Assembly (NCBI GenBank): GCA_900314865.1
Contig: OMWW01000003.1
Span: forward strand, 1 to 64,000
Reading direction: 5' to 3'
DNA: 64,000 nt
DNA from: an uncultured Erysipelotrichaceae bacterium
GTDB lineage: Bacteria; Bacillota_I; Bacilli_A; RFN20; CAG-826
Both the position numbers and the translations under genes were made by a program. The notes beneath the pieces were generated by a model that was not told where the DNA came from, searched no databases, and saw only the letters and a program-made list of their open reading frames with translations. The stretch's first letter is position 1. Every line of letters begins with the position of its first letter. Positions 52,691 to 61,316 of the stretch are shown piece after piece.

Positions 52691-54190
52691 ATGACTGTAA
52701 CATCTGAAAAACCATTGAAGCTAAATATTAAAAGGACACTTTGGATTGGTTTAGCCTTTTTTGGTATCTTGCTCGTTTGGCAACTTTATAACAGTTATTG
52801 TTCACCAATGCTATCGTTCTTATTTGTGAAACATGACTTTGCTGATTTAATTGTTGGTCATGAAAATCTAGACTTAAAAGAACTTTTAGCACAAAACATT
52901 ATTACTCAAGAACAATATCTTGATGTCCAATGGAAAGTCGGTATTATCATGGCACTTGATAATATTGCTGCTTTATTTATCATGCCTATTTTTGGTATTT
53001 TCTCTGATAAGACCAAATCAAGACTTGGTAAAAGAATGCCTTACATTATTATTGGATCAGTCGTAACTGCGATTGCCTTACCATTTATTCCATTATTCTT
53101 CTCTAAGGGTATGGCAGCCTCAACTGCAACTATAATCAGCATGATTGTTGGCTTAATTGTAATGATGGTTGTGATTATTATCTTTATGATGTCATATCGT
53201 TCTCCTGCAGTTAGCCTTATGCCTGACTTCACTCCAAAACCACTTAGAAGCAAGGCTAATGGTTTAATTAACATTGTTGGTTATGTTGGTGGTGCGGTTG
53301 GCTCTGTATTTGCGATTATTATTCCAGTCACTAAATATATTGATGGTTCTAACAAATCCTTATGGATGTTAGAAGTTCCATTCTTAGTGTGTTCGGTAGT
53401 TCTTCTTATTTCTTTAGGCTTATTATTATGGAAAGTAAGAGAAAATAAATTGCACGCGGAATTAGATGAAGAAATTCGTCGTCACGATAACGAAGGTGAA
53501 TCCGCTGAACAAGTAACCACAAGTGGTAAATTATCTAAGACCAATATTCGTAACTTAGCACTTATTTTAATAGCAGAAGTTCTCTGGTTTATGTCTCTTA
53601 ATGCAGTTGAAACATTTCAAACCAACTATTGTATGTTCTGGCTTAATACTTCAAGTAGTGGTGGTGCGATCATGACCGTCATTAGTGGCGCGGCTAGTGT
53701 TATTGGTTTCTTGGTTGCTGGTTTAATTGCTGATAAGATTGGCCGTAAATGGACTATCTTCATTGGTATTTGCGTTGTTACTCTATGTTATGTTGGATTC
53801 TCTTTCTTCCCACAAGCATCGGCTGAAGAGGTGGCCGCTCATCCATTTGCGTCATCCTTACCATTCATGTTCTTTATTCTTCTTCCAACCATCGGTTTAG
53901 GAAGTAGTTTAATTCATATTTGTTCCTTCCCACTTGTTACTGATTATTGCACAAGTGACAAAATTGGAAGATTTACATCTTTATACTATACCGCTAGTAT
54001 GTTAGCTCAATCGGTTACTCCAATTGCGATTGGCTTAATCTTTAAAGCTACATCTTGGATTGCTTTACCAATTTATAGTGCTTCCTTAATGGCGGCCGCA
54101 GGCTTAGTTTTCTTCTTTGTTAAAGCTCCAAGAAAAGATGACAAAGCAAAGAACGCCTCCGGTTTATCTGCTTTAGGCAGTGATGATTAA
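52691..54190 (+). CDS. GPH/MFS-type sugar or organophosphate transporter
   Basis: The 499-residue protein has 12 predicted membrane helices, with the loop motif DKTKSRLGKRMPYIIIGS (about 101-118) typical of GPH / SLC45-like carriers, and a second ADKIGRKWTIFIG loop. These carriers move glycosides with cations. SD AAGGAGAT precedes the ATG, and the GDPD gene follows 2 nt later. The substrate is not determined. Confidence 0.85.
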   Translation: MTVTSEKPLKLNIKRTLWIGLAFFGILLVWQLYNSYCSPMLSFLFVKHDFADLIVGHENLDLKELLAQNIITQEQYLDVQWKVGIIMALDNIAALFIMPIFGIFSDKTKSRLGKRMPYIIIGSVVTAIALPFIPLFFSKGMAASTATIISMIVGLIVMMVVIIIFMMSYRSPAVSLMPDFTPKPLRSKANGLINIVGYVGGAVGSVFAIIIPVTKYIDGSNKSLWMLEVPFLVCSVVLLISLGLLLWKVRENKLHAELDEEIRRHDNEGESAEQVTTSGKLSKTNIRNLALILIAEVLWFMSLNAVETFQTNYCMFWLNTSSSGGAIMTVISGAASVIGFLVAGLIADKIGRKWTIFIGICVVTLCYVGFSFFPQASAEEVAAHPFASSLPFMFFILLPTIGLGSSLIHICSFPLVTDYCTSDKIGRFTSLYYTASMLAQSVTPIAIGLIFKATSWIALPIYSASLMAAAGLVFFFVKAPRKDDKAKNASGLSALGSDD

Positions 54191-54192
54191 TC

Positions 54193-54918
54193 ATGAAAAA
54201 ACAAGTAGCGTTATCAAAGATAAATCCTAAGTTCTTAGAAGGAATTGCTCATCGTGGCCTTCATAATGATGAATATACCGAAAATGGTATGAAGGCTTTT
54301 GAGAACGCCATCAAACACAACGTTGCCTTTGAATTCGATATTCATCTCACTAAAGATAATGAATTAGTTATTTGTCACGATGAGAATCTTGTGAGGACTA
54401 CCGGAAAAGAAGGAATTATCGAAGACTTAACTCTTAAAGAAATTAAGGATAATTATCGTCTTTTAGACGGAGGAGAGATTCCTACTCTTCAAGAAGTTAT
54501 CGATCTAAATAAAGGAAAGTCACCAATGGTGATTGAGCTTAAAGTTTTTAGAAAGAACTATAAACCTTTAGCGGCAAGATTTAAGGAATATCTTCCTCAA
54601 TTAGATAAAAGAGACACTCTTATTATTTCTTTTGATCCGAGAAGCCTCTGGCCACTTAAAAAGTGTGGTTTTATCCGTTCTTTATTGGTGGCGAAGTCTG
54701 ATGAATATACTTGGATTTTTAGACACACTGTGGAATCTGTAGACTTAGATATTCTTTTATTTGAAGAAAAGAGAGTAAAACGTTATGTGAAAAAACATTT
54801 CACAAACGCTTGGACAATTGAAAAAGAACATCAACTTAATTATGTCCTTCCTTATGTTGATACAGTAACCTTCCAATACCTAGATCCTAAAAAAGTTAAG
54901 GAAAGTCTTAAAAAATAA
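54193..54918 (+). CDS. Glycerophosphodiester phosphodiesterase
   Basis: The 241-residue protein matches GDPD: IAHRGLHNDEYTENGMKAFE (catalytic His), EFDIHLTKDNELVICHDENL (metal Glu/Asp and second His) and MVIELK. It releases glycerol 3-phosphate from deacylated phospholipids. No signal peptide is seen, so it acts inside the cell on imported substrate, perhaps brought in by the preceding transporter. A terminator follows. Confidence 0.92.
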   Translation: MKKQVALSKINPKFLEGIAHRGLHNDEYTENGMKAFENAIKHNVAFEFDIHLTKDNELVICHDENLVRTTGKEGIIEDLTLKEIKDNYRLLDGGEIPTLQEVIDLNKGKSPMVIELKVFRKNYKPLAARFKEYLPQLDKRDTLIISFDPRSLWPLKKCGFIRSLLVAKSDEYTWIFRHTVESVDLDILLFEEKRVKRYVKKHFTNAWTIEKEHQLNYVLPYVDTVTFQYLDPKKVKESLKK

Positions 54919-54924
54919 TGAATT

Positions 54925-54952
54925 GCTCATCTGAGATGAGCTTTTCTTTTTT
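54925..54952 (+). terminator. Terminator of the ECF-to-GDPD operon
   Basis: GCTCATC-TGA-GATGAGC is a perfect 7-bp stem followed by TTTTCTTTTTT. Confidence 0.88.
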
Positions 54953-54962
54953 CTAAACAAAT

Positions 54963-55014
54963 ATGAATGATTGTTCATTTTTATATTGAAAATATGAATG
55001 ATTGTTCATATAAT
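54963..55014 (+). promoter_or_regulatory. Promoter with two ArsR-type operators
   Basis: TTGAAA (54986-54991), 17 bp and TATAAT (55009-55014) form a near-consensus promoter. ATGAATGATTGTTCAT, an imperfect inverted repeat, occurs at 54963-54978 and 54994-55009, 31 bp apart; the second fills the spacer. This is the usual setup for metal-relieved repression by ArsR/SmtB proteins. Confidence 0.85.
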
Positions 55015-55035
55015 ATAATCGGAAGGTAAGAAAGT

Positions 55036-55371
55036 ATGTATATTAATGATAAAGTAATTAACAAAATGCAGGACACCTTAAAGATTGCTAGTGACGCGAC
55101 TAGATTGAAGATCTTATTTTCTTTATTAAATGAATTGGATAATAGTGGTGAATCATCTCATTTTGTCGAGAAATGTGTAAATGATATCGCTCTTCAAATC
55201 GGGGCGTCTCAATCTTTGGTTAGCCATCAACTTAAAGTTCTTAAAGATGGTGGCTTTGTTAAATCAAATAAGGTTGGCACTAAAATCTATTATTCTTTAA
55301 AGGATGAACACGTCCAGCAAATCATGAAGATTACTTACGACCACGTATTGGAGGATGAAGAACATGAGTAG
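55036..55371 (+). CDS. ArsR/SmtB-family metal-sensing repressor
   Basis: The 111-residue winged-helix protein has SDATRLKILFSLL, the recognition helix GASQSLVSHQLKVLKDGGFV and a C-terminal helix with EHVQQIMKITYDHVLEDEEH. His and Asp/Glu in that helix match the alpha5 site of Zn sensors such as CzrA. It lacks the CXC motif of ArsR/CadC in the recognition helix. It probably controls itself and the P-type ATPase, which it overlaps by 8 nt. Confidence 0.88.
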   Translation: MYINDKVINKMQDTLKIASDATRLKILFSLLNELDNSGESSHFVEKCVNDIALQIGASQSLVSHQLKVLKDGGFVKSNKVGTKIYYSLKDEHVQQIMKITYDHVLEDEEHE

Positions 55372-57511
55372 AAAGAGTTATCGTATTTGTGGTTTTGACT
55401 GCGCAGCTTGTGCGCTTAAAAGTGAAAAACACTTAAATAAAAATGAAAATATTGAAGAAGCGGTCATCGATTTTGCTAAAGATCGTCTTCATGTTTCTTT
55501 TAAAGACAAAGAATTATCTCCTGATGAATTAAAGACTATTATTGCTGAAGTTGAAGATGATCCAATTCAAATCAGTGATTTAAGTGAGAACGTTAAACCT
55601 AAAACCTTATTTACTAAAGAAAACATCTTCAAGATGATTAGAATTGCGATTGCGGTAGTTGTTATTGTTTTAGATTTTGTTCTCTTTATGGCTCCTAACT
55701 ATTTCTGGTATGCCTTAGGCATTTCTACCGGAGCTTTATTTTTAGTAGCCTACGAAATCTATTGGGCAGTTATTAAAAACATTAAAGCAAAGGTAAATCC
55801 AATTGATGAACATCTATTATTAACGATGTGTTCTATTGGCGCTTTTGTTGTAGGTGTGATTTCTAAAGAAGCCCATATCTTTGCCGACGGATTAATGGTG
55901 GTCGCTTTATATGAAGTTGGTGAAATCATTAAAGGACTCGCCACCAATAAATCAAAAGCGGCTATTTCTTCTGCAATTGAATTAAGGGTTAACACCGCTA
56001 ATAAAGTAGTAGGTTCCGATGTAAAAGAAGTTAGCCCAGAAGAATTAAAAGTAGGCGACTTAGTAATTGTTTCAATTGGTGAAAGAATTCCTGTTGACGG
56101 TGTTATTAAAGATGGAGAAGCGGAAATTGATACTTCTTCCTTAACTGGTGAATTTGTTCCAGTGATGTCGGAAATCGATAAAGAAGTCTACGCCGGATGT
56201 TTGATTAAGAGTGGTTCCATTAAGATTGAAGTCACTAGAGAATATAAAGATAGTGCAGTTTCTAAGATTATTGAGCTTATTTCAAGTAGCGGCGCTAAAA
56301 AGAGCAAAGCTGATGAATTTGTTACCAAGTTTGCTAGATGGTATACCCCATTAGTGTTACTTGTTGCAGTTTTAACTTTAGTTATTGGTGGAGCAATTAC
56401 TAAGGATTGGAACACCTGGGTTATCTTAGGTCTTAAGATGCTTATTGTTGGTTGTCCATGTGCGATTGTGATTTCTGTCCCACTTGCTTATTTCTCCTCT
56501 TTAGGTTTAGCGAGTAAAAACGGTATCGTTATTAAAGGCACTAATTATTTAGATTCTTTATCCGAATTACGTAAAGTCGTTTCTGATAAAACTGGTACCT
56601 TGACTAAAGGTGTATTTGAGATTAGTAAAGTTAATCCAGTCAACTGCTCAAAAGAAGAACTTATGGAGTATCTTGTTGCGGCTGAATACTTATCAAATCA
56701 TCCAATTGCAAAAGCGATCTGTAAGCATCAAAACTTACAAAATTATGGGGATTTGACGGATAATTATGAGGAATTTGCAGGATTAGGCGTTTCTATCGAA
56801 TATAAAGGATACTTCATTTTAGCGGGCAATGCCGGACTACTCAAATCTATGCAAGTGGAGTTTGCTGAAGCTGATGAATTTGGCTCAATCGTTTATGTAA
56901 GTAAGGATAATGATTATCTAGGTTATGTTGTTCTTTCTGATGAGATCAAAGAAGAATCATATGAACTCACAAAAGCACTCAAGAGCAAGAATGTTGAACT
57001 CGTTCTTCTTACTGGCGATAAGAAAGAAAACGCGAAACAATTATGCGTTCAATTAGGTATTGAAAAGTATCACGCTGAACTTCTTCCTGAAGACAAGATT
57101 TCTCATTTAGAAAAAGAAATGAACATTAAAGGTAAAGTAGCCTTTGTTGGTGATGGTATTAATGACGCCGCTTGTATTAAAGAAGCGGATATCGGTATCG
57201 CTATGGGTGGTATTGGTAGTGATGCCGCGGTTGAAAACGCTGATGTTGTCATTATGAATGATAATCCTCGTAAGATTTTTGACGCTTTCCGTATCTCTAA
57301 GATTGCTAGACATACTTCAATCTTTAATATTATCTTTGCTTTATTTATTAAGATTTCTATTGAACTAGCTGCTTTCTTAACAAGCTTATTAGGATATAGC
57401 GAGGCAATTCCTATGTGGGCGGCCGTTATTGCGGATACTGGTTTAACTGTTGTCTTAGTTGTTAATTCTTTATTAATCTTATATAGAAAAATAAAACATA
57501 AAAGTGTTTAA
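55364..57511 (+). CDS. Heavy-metal P-type ATPase (Zn/Cd/Pb exporter type)
   Basis: The 715-residue pump has an N-terminal HMA domain with CGFDCAAC, the actuator motif DTSSLTGEFVP, the ion-channel CPC in VGCPCAIVISVP, phosphorylation site SDKTGTLTKG, the HP motif SNHPIAKAI and GDGINDAACIKEADIGIAMG. The C-terminal ADTGLTVVLVVNSL with Asp is the mark of the Zn/Cd/Pb group (CadA/ZntA). The ATG at 55364 fits the SD GGAGG better than the one at 55355. Confidence 0.94.
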   Translation: MSRKSYRICGFDCAACALKSEKHLNKNENIEEAVIDFAKDRLHVSFKDKELSPDELKTIIAEVEDDPIQISDLSENVKPKTLFTKENIFKMIRIAIAVVVIVLDFVLFMAPNYFWYALGISTGALFLVAYEIYWAVIKNIKAKVNPIDEHLLLTMCSIGAFVVGVISKEAHIFADGLMVVALYEVGEIIKGLATNKSKAAISSAIELRVNTANKVVGSDVKEVSPEELKVGDLVIVSIGERIPVDGVIKDGEAEIDTSSLTGEFVPVMSEIDKEVYAGCLIKSGSIKIEVTREYKDSAVSKIIELISSSGAKKSKADEFVTKFARWYTPLVLLVAVLTLVIGGAITKDWNTWVILGLKMLIVGCPCAIVISVPLAYFSSLGLASKNGIVIKGTNYLDSLSELRKVVSDKTGTLTKGVFEISKVNPVNCSKEELMEYLVAAEYLSNHPIAKAICKHQNLQNYGDLTDNYEEFAGLGVSIEYKGYFILAGNAGLLKSMQVEFAEADEFGSIVYVSKDNDYLGYVVLSDEIKEESYELTKALKSKNVELVLLTGDKKENAKQLCVQLGIEKYHAELLPEDKISHLEKEMNIKGKVAFVGDGINDAACIKEADIGIAMGGIGSDAAVENADVVIMNDNPRKIFDAFRISKIARHTSIFNIIFALFIKISIELAAFLTSLLGYSEAIPMWAAVIADTGLTVVLVVNSLLILYRKIKHKSV

Positions 57512-57522
57512 TAGTTCTATAC

Positions 57523-57599
57523 GCGCCATTAATTCAATTGGATAGAATGCCAGACTTCGAATCTGGAAGTTGAGGGTTCGAGTCCTTCATGGCGTGCCA
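57523..57599 (+). tRNA. tRNA-Arg (anticodon TCG)
   Basis: The acceptor GCGCCAT/ATGGCGT (first pair G-T), anticodon arm CCAGA-CTTCGAA-TCTGG (TCG), T-arm GGGTTCGAGTCC and encoded CCA are present. It begins 11 nt after the ATPase stop. Confidence 0.93.
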
Positions 57600-57607
57600 G
57601 AACATTA

Positions 57608-57630
57608 CCCCTTCTTAGTAAGGGGTTTTT
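57608..57630 (+). terminator. Terminator after tRNA-Arg
   Basis: CCCCTT-CTTAGT-AAGGGG followed by TTTTT. Confidence 0.85.
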
Positions 57631-57668
57631 ATTAAAAAACTGATTTAGTCACTTCTTTTTACCCAGTT

Positions 57669-57702
57669 GCAACCAAAAGTTGCGAAAATTCTAACCAAAG
57701 TT
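57669..57702 (+). promoter_or_regulatory. Paired palindromes upstream of the XRE gene (likely operator)
   Basis: GCAAC-CAAAA-GTTGC (57669-57683) and AAC-CAAA-GTT (57693-57702) are two related palindromes in the 130 bp upstream of the XRE-family regulator. They share the core AACCAAA(A)GTT. Autoregulation is inferred. Confidence 0.55.
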
Positions 57703-57763
57703 GGTGGTCTACATTACAATATTAATGATAAATTTGAGTCATGAAAGTTGAGGAAACAGAATT

Positions 57764-58486
57764 ATGACTATTGAAATCGCTGATAGACTTATTAAGTTAA
57801 GAAAGAAACATGGATTATCTCAAGAAGAACTCGCGGATAAACTTGGCTTATCTCGTCAAGCAGTAAGCAAGTGGGAACGCGCAGAAGCTTCTCCTGATAC
57901 CGATAACTTAATTTGTTTAGCAAAACTTTATGGAGTGTCCTTAGATGAGCTCCTGTCTACTGATGAAGATGTTGATACAATTGTAGAAGAACAAATTAAA
58001 AAAGAGGAAGAAGTTCATAAAGAAAAAGAATCAATCACTCTTGAAGATGACGATGGTTCTAAAGTTGTTATCACCAATCACGAATTTGAATGCTACGACA
58101 AAGACGGGCATCGAATTCATAGAGAAACTGATCCATTTATGAAAGTGCTCGCTATTGTTGATTGCTGTGCATTTACTCTTGCTATTATTACCTATATCTT
58201 ATTAGGCGTCTTCCTAAAGATGTGGTATAACGGTTGGGTGGTCTTATTTATCCCAGATATCATTTGTTCCTTTATTAGAGCAATTAGAAAGAAAAATGCT
58301 AACAAGGTTAACGTCGCCTTCATCTCCTTATTTGTCTTCTTCTTTGTGTGTATGGTCGCTCCAGGTATGGAGGCTCATTTATGGCATCCAATGTGGACAG
58401 TGTTTCTAGCAATCCCTGCTTACCATTCAATTATGGGCACCATTAATAAAGCTAGAGGAAAAAGTGAAGAAGACGATGAAGATTAA
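57764..58486 (+). CDS. XRE-family regulator with C-terminal membrane domain
   Basis: The 240-residue protein has an N-terminal HTH (LRKKHGLSQEELADKLGLSR, then QAVSKWERAEASPD, about 12-48), an acidic linker (about 65-100) and two to four membrane segments after residue 125 that read CCAFTLAIITYILLGVFL and WVVLFIPDIICSF. Membrane-tethered XRE regulators are common in Firmicutes and may sense envelope state. SD GAGG is present. Confidence 0.82.
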   Translation: MTIEIADRLIKLRKKHGLSQEELADKLGLSRQAVSKWERAEASPDTDNLICLAKLYGVSLDELLSTDEDVDTIVEEQIKKEEEVHKEKESITLEDDDGSKVVITNHEFECYDKDGHRIHRETDPFMKVLAIVDCCAFTLAIITYILLGVFLKMWYNGWVVLFIPDIICSFIRAIRKKNANKVNVAFISLFVFFFVCMVAPGMEAHLWHPMWTVFLAIPAYHSIMGTINKARGKSEEDDED

Positions 58487-58490
58487 AAAT

Positions 58491-58512
58491 GACCGCTAAG
58501 CGGTCTTTTTTT
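58491..58512 (+). terminator. Terminator between convergent genes
   Basis: GACCGC-TAA-GCGGTC followed by TTTTTTT ends the XRE gene. Its T-tract touches the stop region of the minus-strand transporter. Confidence 0.85.
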
Positions 58513-59812
58513 AAATCATCACAAATAGCATCAATAGTTCAATGCTTATGGTTGGTAAAGCGATAATTGCTCCATATTTAATGAAGTCTAAGAAAGAGAA
58601 TTTCACTTCATATTTATGAAGCAGTCCTGAAAACATGATACCTGCTAAAGCACCAATAGGTGTTAAGAAGGCACCGATGTTACTTCCAATAATTGTCGCA
58701 TATATCGCGCGATAATATTCAATAGAAGATAAGCCATTAGGAATGTTCGCGTATAAGATTGACATTGGGATGTTATTGATTAAGTTACATACAAATAATG
58801 AAGAATAACCATACGCCCATAAAGCGTTATCGTTATTTAAAACTAGACCAATCTTTTCTGATATACCTTGATAATTAAGAGCTACAACGATGACAAACAT
58901 TGATAAAAAGAATGGGATTAATTGATATGGTAATCTTTTAAAAGAATCACTCATATAATTCCAATGTCTTTTAGTCACTATTCTAGTAATTAAAGTAAAT
59001 AGGATTAAAGCGCCAGCGGAGATACATGAAACTAGCCACATTTCAACATTGATATAGCTTGATATAACTAGGAATACTAAACACACTCCTAGAATTAGCA
59101 AACCTACGATTAAATCAATCTTACTTTCAATAACATAGGTGGTTTCTGTAGCGATAATTGGATCTTTTAGCTTCTTACGGAAGAGAAGAAACAAGATAGC
59201 GAGTTCCACTAAACCACCAACAATAGTAGGAACAATCATCACCTTAAAATATGAGATGAATGTGATGCCGGCAGATGTAGCTAAATAGATATTGGTGGGA
59301 TTACCAATAATAAACATTGTCGACCAAGTATTGGCCGCTACAAATTCAGCAATTAAATATGGTAAAGGATTAATCTTGCTATTCTTGCAGAAAAAGCAAA
59401 TGAACGGTGTAAGAGTTAATATCACCACATCATTTGATGTGAATATGGTAAGAATAGCGGTTAAGAAATAAAGAATGAAGAATAGGGAATATTGACTTCC
59501 TTTAGCTTTTTTAGAGGCGATTACCGCTAAGTAGCGGAATAATCCAAATTCATCCAAGAAAACAGATATTAAAGTCATTGAGAAAAACAAGACTAATATC
59601 TTAAGGGGATTAATCGCTGAAGAGGAAGTTAATTGGTTATATACTTCATTTATTGGTGATAAAGATGAACAGAGCAATATAATTGCTCCAATTAAAGAGA
59701 TTATCCAATATAAATCAATCTTGATTCCTTTAATCTTGATTGATGGAAAAAAGAGAATCGAAGCGATTAATAAAATAAAGGTAGATAACGCTATAACGAG
59801 AGTGGCAATCAT
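58511..59812 (-). CDS. ArsB/NhaD-like (ion transporter superfamily) permease
   Basis: The 433-residue protein has about eleven membrane helices and the paired signatures TSNDVVILTLTPFI (about 124-137) and NTWSTMFIIGNPTNIYLA (about 160-177), with a second half-repeat (NNIPMSILYANI). This is the fold of ArsB arsenite efflux and NhaD/SLC13 transporters. The substrate is unknown; it is not next to an arsenic regulator. A -10-like GATAAT lies 16 nt before the ATG, with TTAACA 18 bp further up. Confidence 0.8.
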   Translation of the reverse strand: MIATLVIALSTFILLIASILFFPSIKIKGIKIDLYWIISLIGAIILLCSSLSPINEVYNQLTSSSAINPLKILVLFFSMTLISVFLDEFGLFRYLAVIASKKAKGSQYSLFFILYFLTAILTIFTSNDVVILTLTPFICFFCKNSKINPLPYLIAEFVAANTWSTMFIIGNPTNIYLATSAGITFISYFKVMIVPTIVGGLVELAILFLLFRKKLKDPIIATETTYVIESKIDLIVGLLILGVCLVFLVISSYINVEMWLVSCISAGALILFTLITRIVTKRHWNYMSDSFKRLPYQLIPFFLSMFVIVVALNYQGISEKIGLVLNNDNALWAYGYSSLFVCNLINNIPMSILYANIPNGLSSIEYYRAIYATIIGSNIGAFLTPIGALAGIMFSGLLHKYEVKFSFLDFIKYGAIIALPTISIELLMLFVMI

Positions 59813-59869
59813 AATTTGACCAAACGTAATTATCTACCTTTATTAATAAAAGTGTTAATACTTTTTCAA

Positions 59870-60547
59870 TTATATGAATAGAAGTATTACTCCAATTGCT
59901 TGAGTAATCGTTCCTAATAGTACAAATATATGGAACACTCCATGGAAGTTTAGATTTTTATGTCCTATTCCATAAGTAATAGAACCAATTGTGTATAGAA
60001 TTCCCCCTATAAGAATCCAAATGAAGGATGGTAATGGGATATATAAGAAAGCTGGAGTAAAGATAATCATCCAGCCAAGTAAGAGGTATAAAATCATGGA
60101 AATTGTTTTAACAACTTTGTTTGTTAAATCAATGGCGTTAAGAATAATGCCAATGATGGCGAACCCCCATTGAAGTCCTAAAATGACATAGCCAATATAA
60201 TTGGTGCTTCCTATATATAAACAAATAGGAGCATAAGTTCCTGCAATTAATAAATAGATAGTGCAGTGATCAATTATTCTTTTAATCTTCTTGCTGTTCT
60301 CTTTAGCAGGATTACCAATATGATAAATACCACTAACTGTATAAAGAATAATGGTGGTAAGGCCAAAAATTAATAATCCAATTAAATATGATGTAGGGAG
60401 ATTAAACTTAATGGATAGCACTGATGCAATGATAATAATAAAAAGACCCAATGGAGCACCGATAAAGTGTGAAATGCTATTAAATAGCTCTTGTTTGAAT
60501 GAATATGAAGGGATATCGATTTTCCTAAGTCTATTAGTTGCGTTCAT
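59870..60547 (-). CDS. Hemolysin III / PAQR-family membrane protein
   Basis: The 225-residue, seven-helix protein has SISHFIGAPLGLF, SGIYHIGNP, the metal-binding region IDHCTIYLLIAGTYAP and the C-terminal HKNLNFHGVFHIFVLLG. Members (YqfA/Hly-III) are related to adiponectin receptors and resemble zinc-dependent lipid hydrolases. The name hemolysin is historical. The minus-strand SD AAGGAGG precedes the ATG at 60547. Confidence 0.9.
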   Translation of the reverse strand: MNATNRLRKIDIPSYSFKQELFNSISHFIGAPLGLFIIIIASVLSIKFNLPTSYLIGLLIFGLTTIILYTVSGIYHIGNPAKENSKKIKRIIDHCTIYLLIAGTYAPICLYIGSTNYIGYVILGLQWGFAIIGIILNAIDLTNKVVKTISMILYLLLGWMIIFTPAFLYIPLPSFIWILIGGILYTIGSITYGIGHKNLNFHGVFHIFVLLGTITQAIGVILLFI

Positions 60548-60669
60548 TTTGTTTAACCTCCTTGCGAATACTATAAAATAAATAGATTTTCTAGTAACTG
60601 AACTGTTAATTCTTTTACTCTCTTTGAAATTCTATACTCTCTCCTATGAAGAGAATTTGCTTGTTTTTC

Positions 60670-60698
60670 TTGAAAAACTAGCTAATTCTATCTACTAT
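60670..60698 (+). promoter_or_regulatory. Leaderless-type promoter of the second XRE gene
   Basis: TTGAAA (60670-60675), 17 bp and TACTAT (60693-60698) are followed by 6 nt (ATGGGC) and the ATG at 60705. Both boxes are close to consensus. It is one of the best leaderless candidates. Confidence 0.75.
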
Positions 60699-60704
60699 AT
60701 GGGC

Positions 60705-61277
60705 ATGAAAGAAGAAGAGATTAGATCAAACTTTGCTAAAAACCTTTATTCGCTAAGAAAAAGTAGAGGGCTTTCTCAAGCTCAACTAGCGGACGCCCTT
60801 TCATATACTTATAAGGCCGTTAGTAAGTGGGAAAACAAAGAAACTATCCCTGATATTACGACTTTAAATTCTATCAGTGAATTCTTTGATGTGTCTGTTG
60901 ATGATTTAATATCTACACGTAACGTTGTCAGAATTTCTAATCGTAAAAAAATCCATAGACGTATTTCAATGTCTTCTGTTGCAATCTGTTTCGTTGTTAT
61001 TTTAATTGTTTATTTGTCTTTATTGATTGCAGGAATAGATAAATCTTATATCGCTCTTCCATTTGCTTTCTTAACTAGTGGAATCACATTCTTGGTGTTC
61101 TCCTGCTTATGGTTTAAGAAGATTTATGTTTTTATCGCTATCACAGCAATTATATGGTCACTTGCGATTATTGTGATGCTATTGATGAACTTTAATTATT
61201 TTTGGGTAATCCTCATTATAAGTGGAGTTATCAATTTGGGGTTCTACCCATTCCTAAGAATCTTTTATGCAAATTAA
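60705..61277 (+). CDS. XRE-family regulator with C-terminal membrane helices
   Basis: The 190-residue protein has an HTH (LRKSRGLSQAQLADALSYTY, then KAVSKWENKETIPDI) and four hydrophobic segments near the C-terminus (for example VAICFVVILIVYLSLLIAG). Its plan resembles the regulator at 57764. The frame is open from 60624, but the promoter overlaps that part and fixes the start at 60705 (MKEEEIRSNF). Confidence 0.82.
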   Translation: MKEEEIRSNFAKNLYSLRKSRGLSQAQLADALSYTYKAVSKWENKETIPDITTLNSISEFFDVSVDDLISTRNVVRISNRKKIHRRISMSSVAICFVVILIVYLSLLIAGIDKSYIALPFAFLTSGITFLVFSCLWFKKIYVFIAITAIIWSLAIIVMLLMNFNYFWVILIISGVINLGFYPFLRIFYAN

Positions 61278-61308
61278 AACCATCGCAAGCGATGGTTCTT
61301 TTTTTTAT
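61278..61308 (+). terminator. Terminator shared by XRE gene and deoD
   Basis: AACCATCGC-AA-GCGATGGTT is a 9-bp stem followed by CTTTTTTTT. A-rich sequence on the other side allows use by the convergent deoD. Confidence 0.88.
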
Positions 61309-61316
61309 TTTATTTG

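Noticed and set aside
54963..55009. CRISPR or transposon repeat from ATGAATGATTGTTCAT
   Set aside because: Two copies only, in the exact layout of ArsR operators over a promoter.
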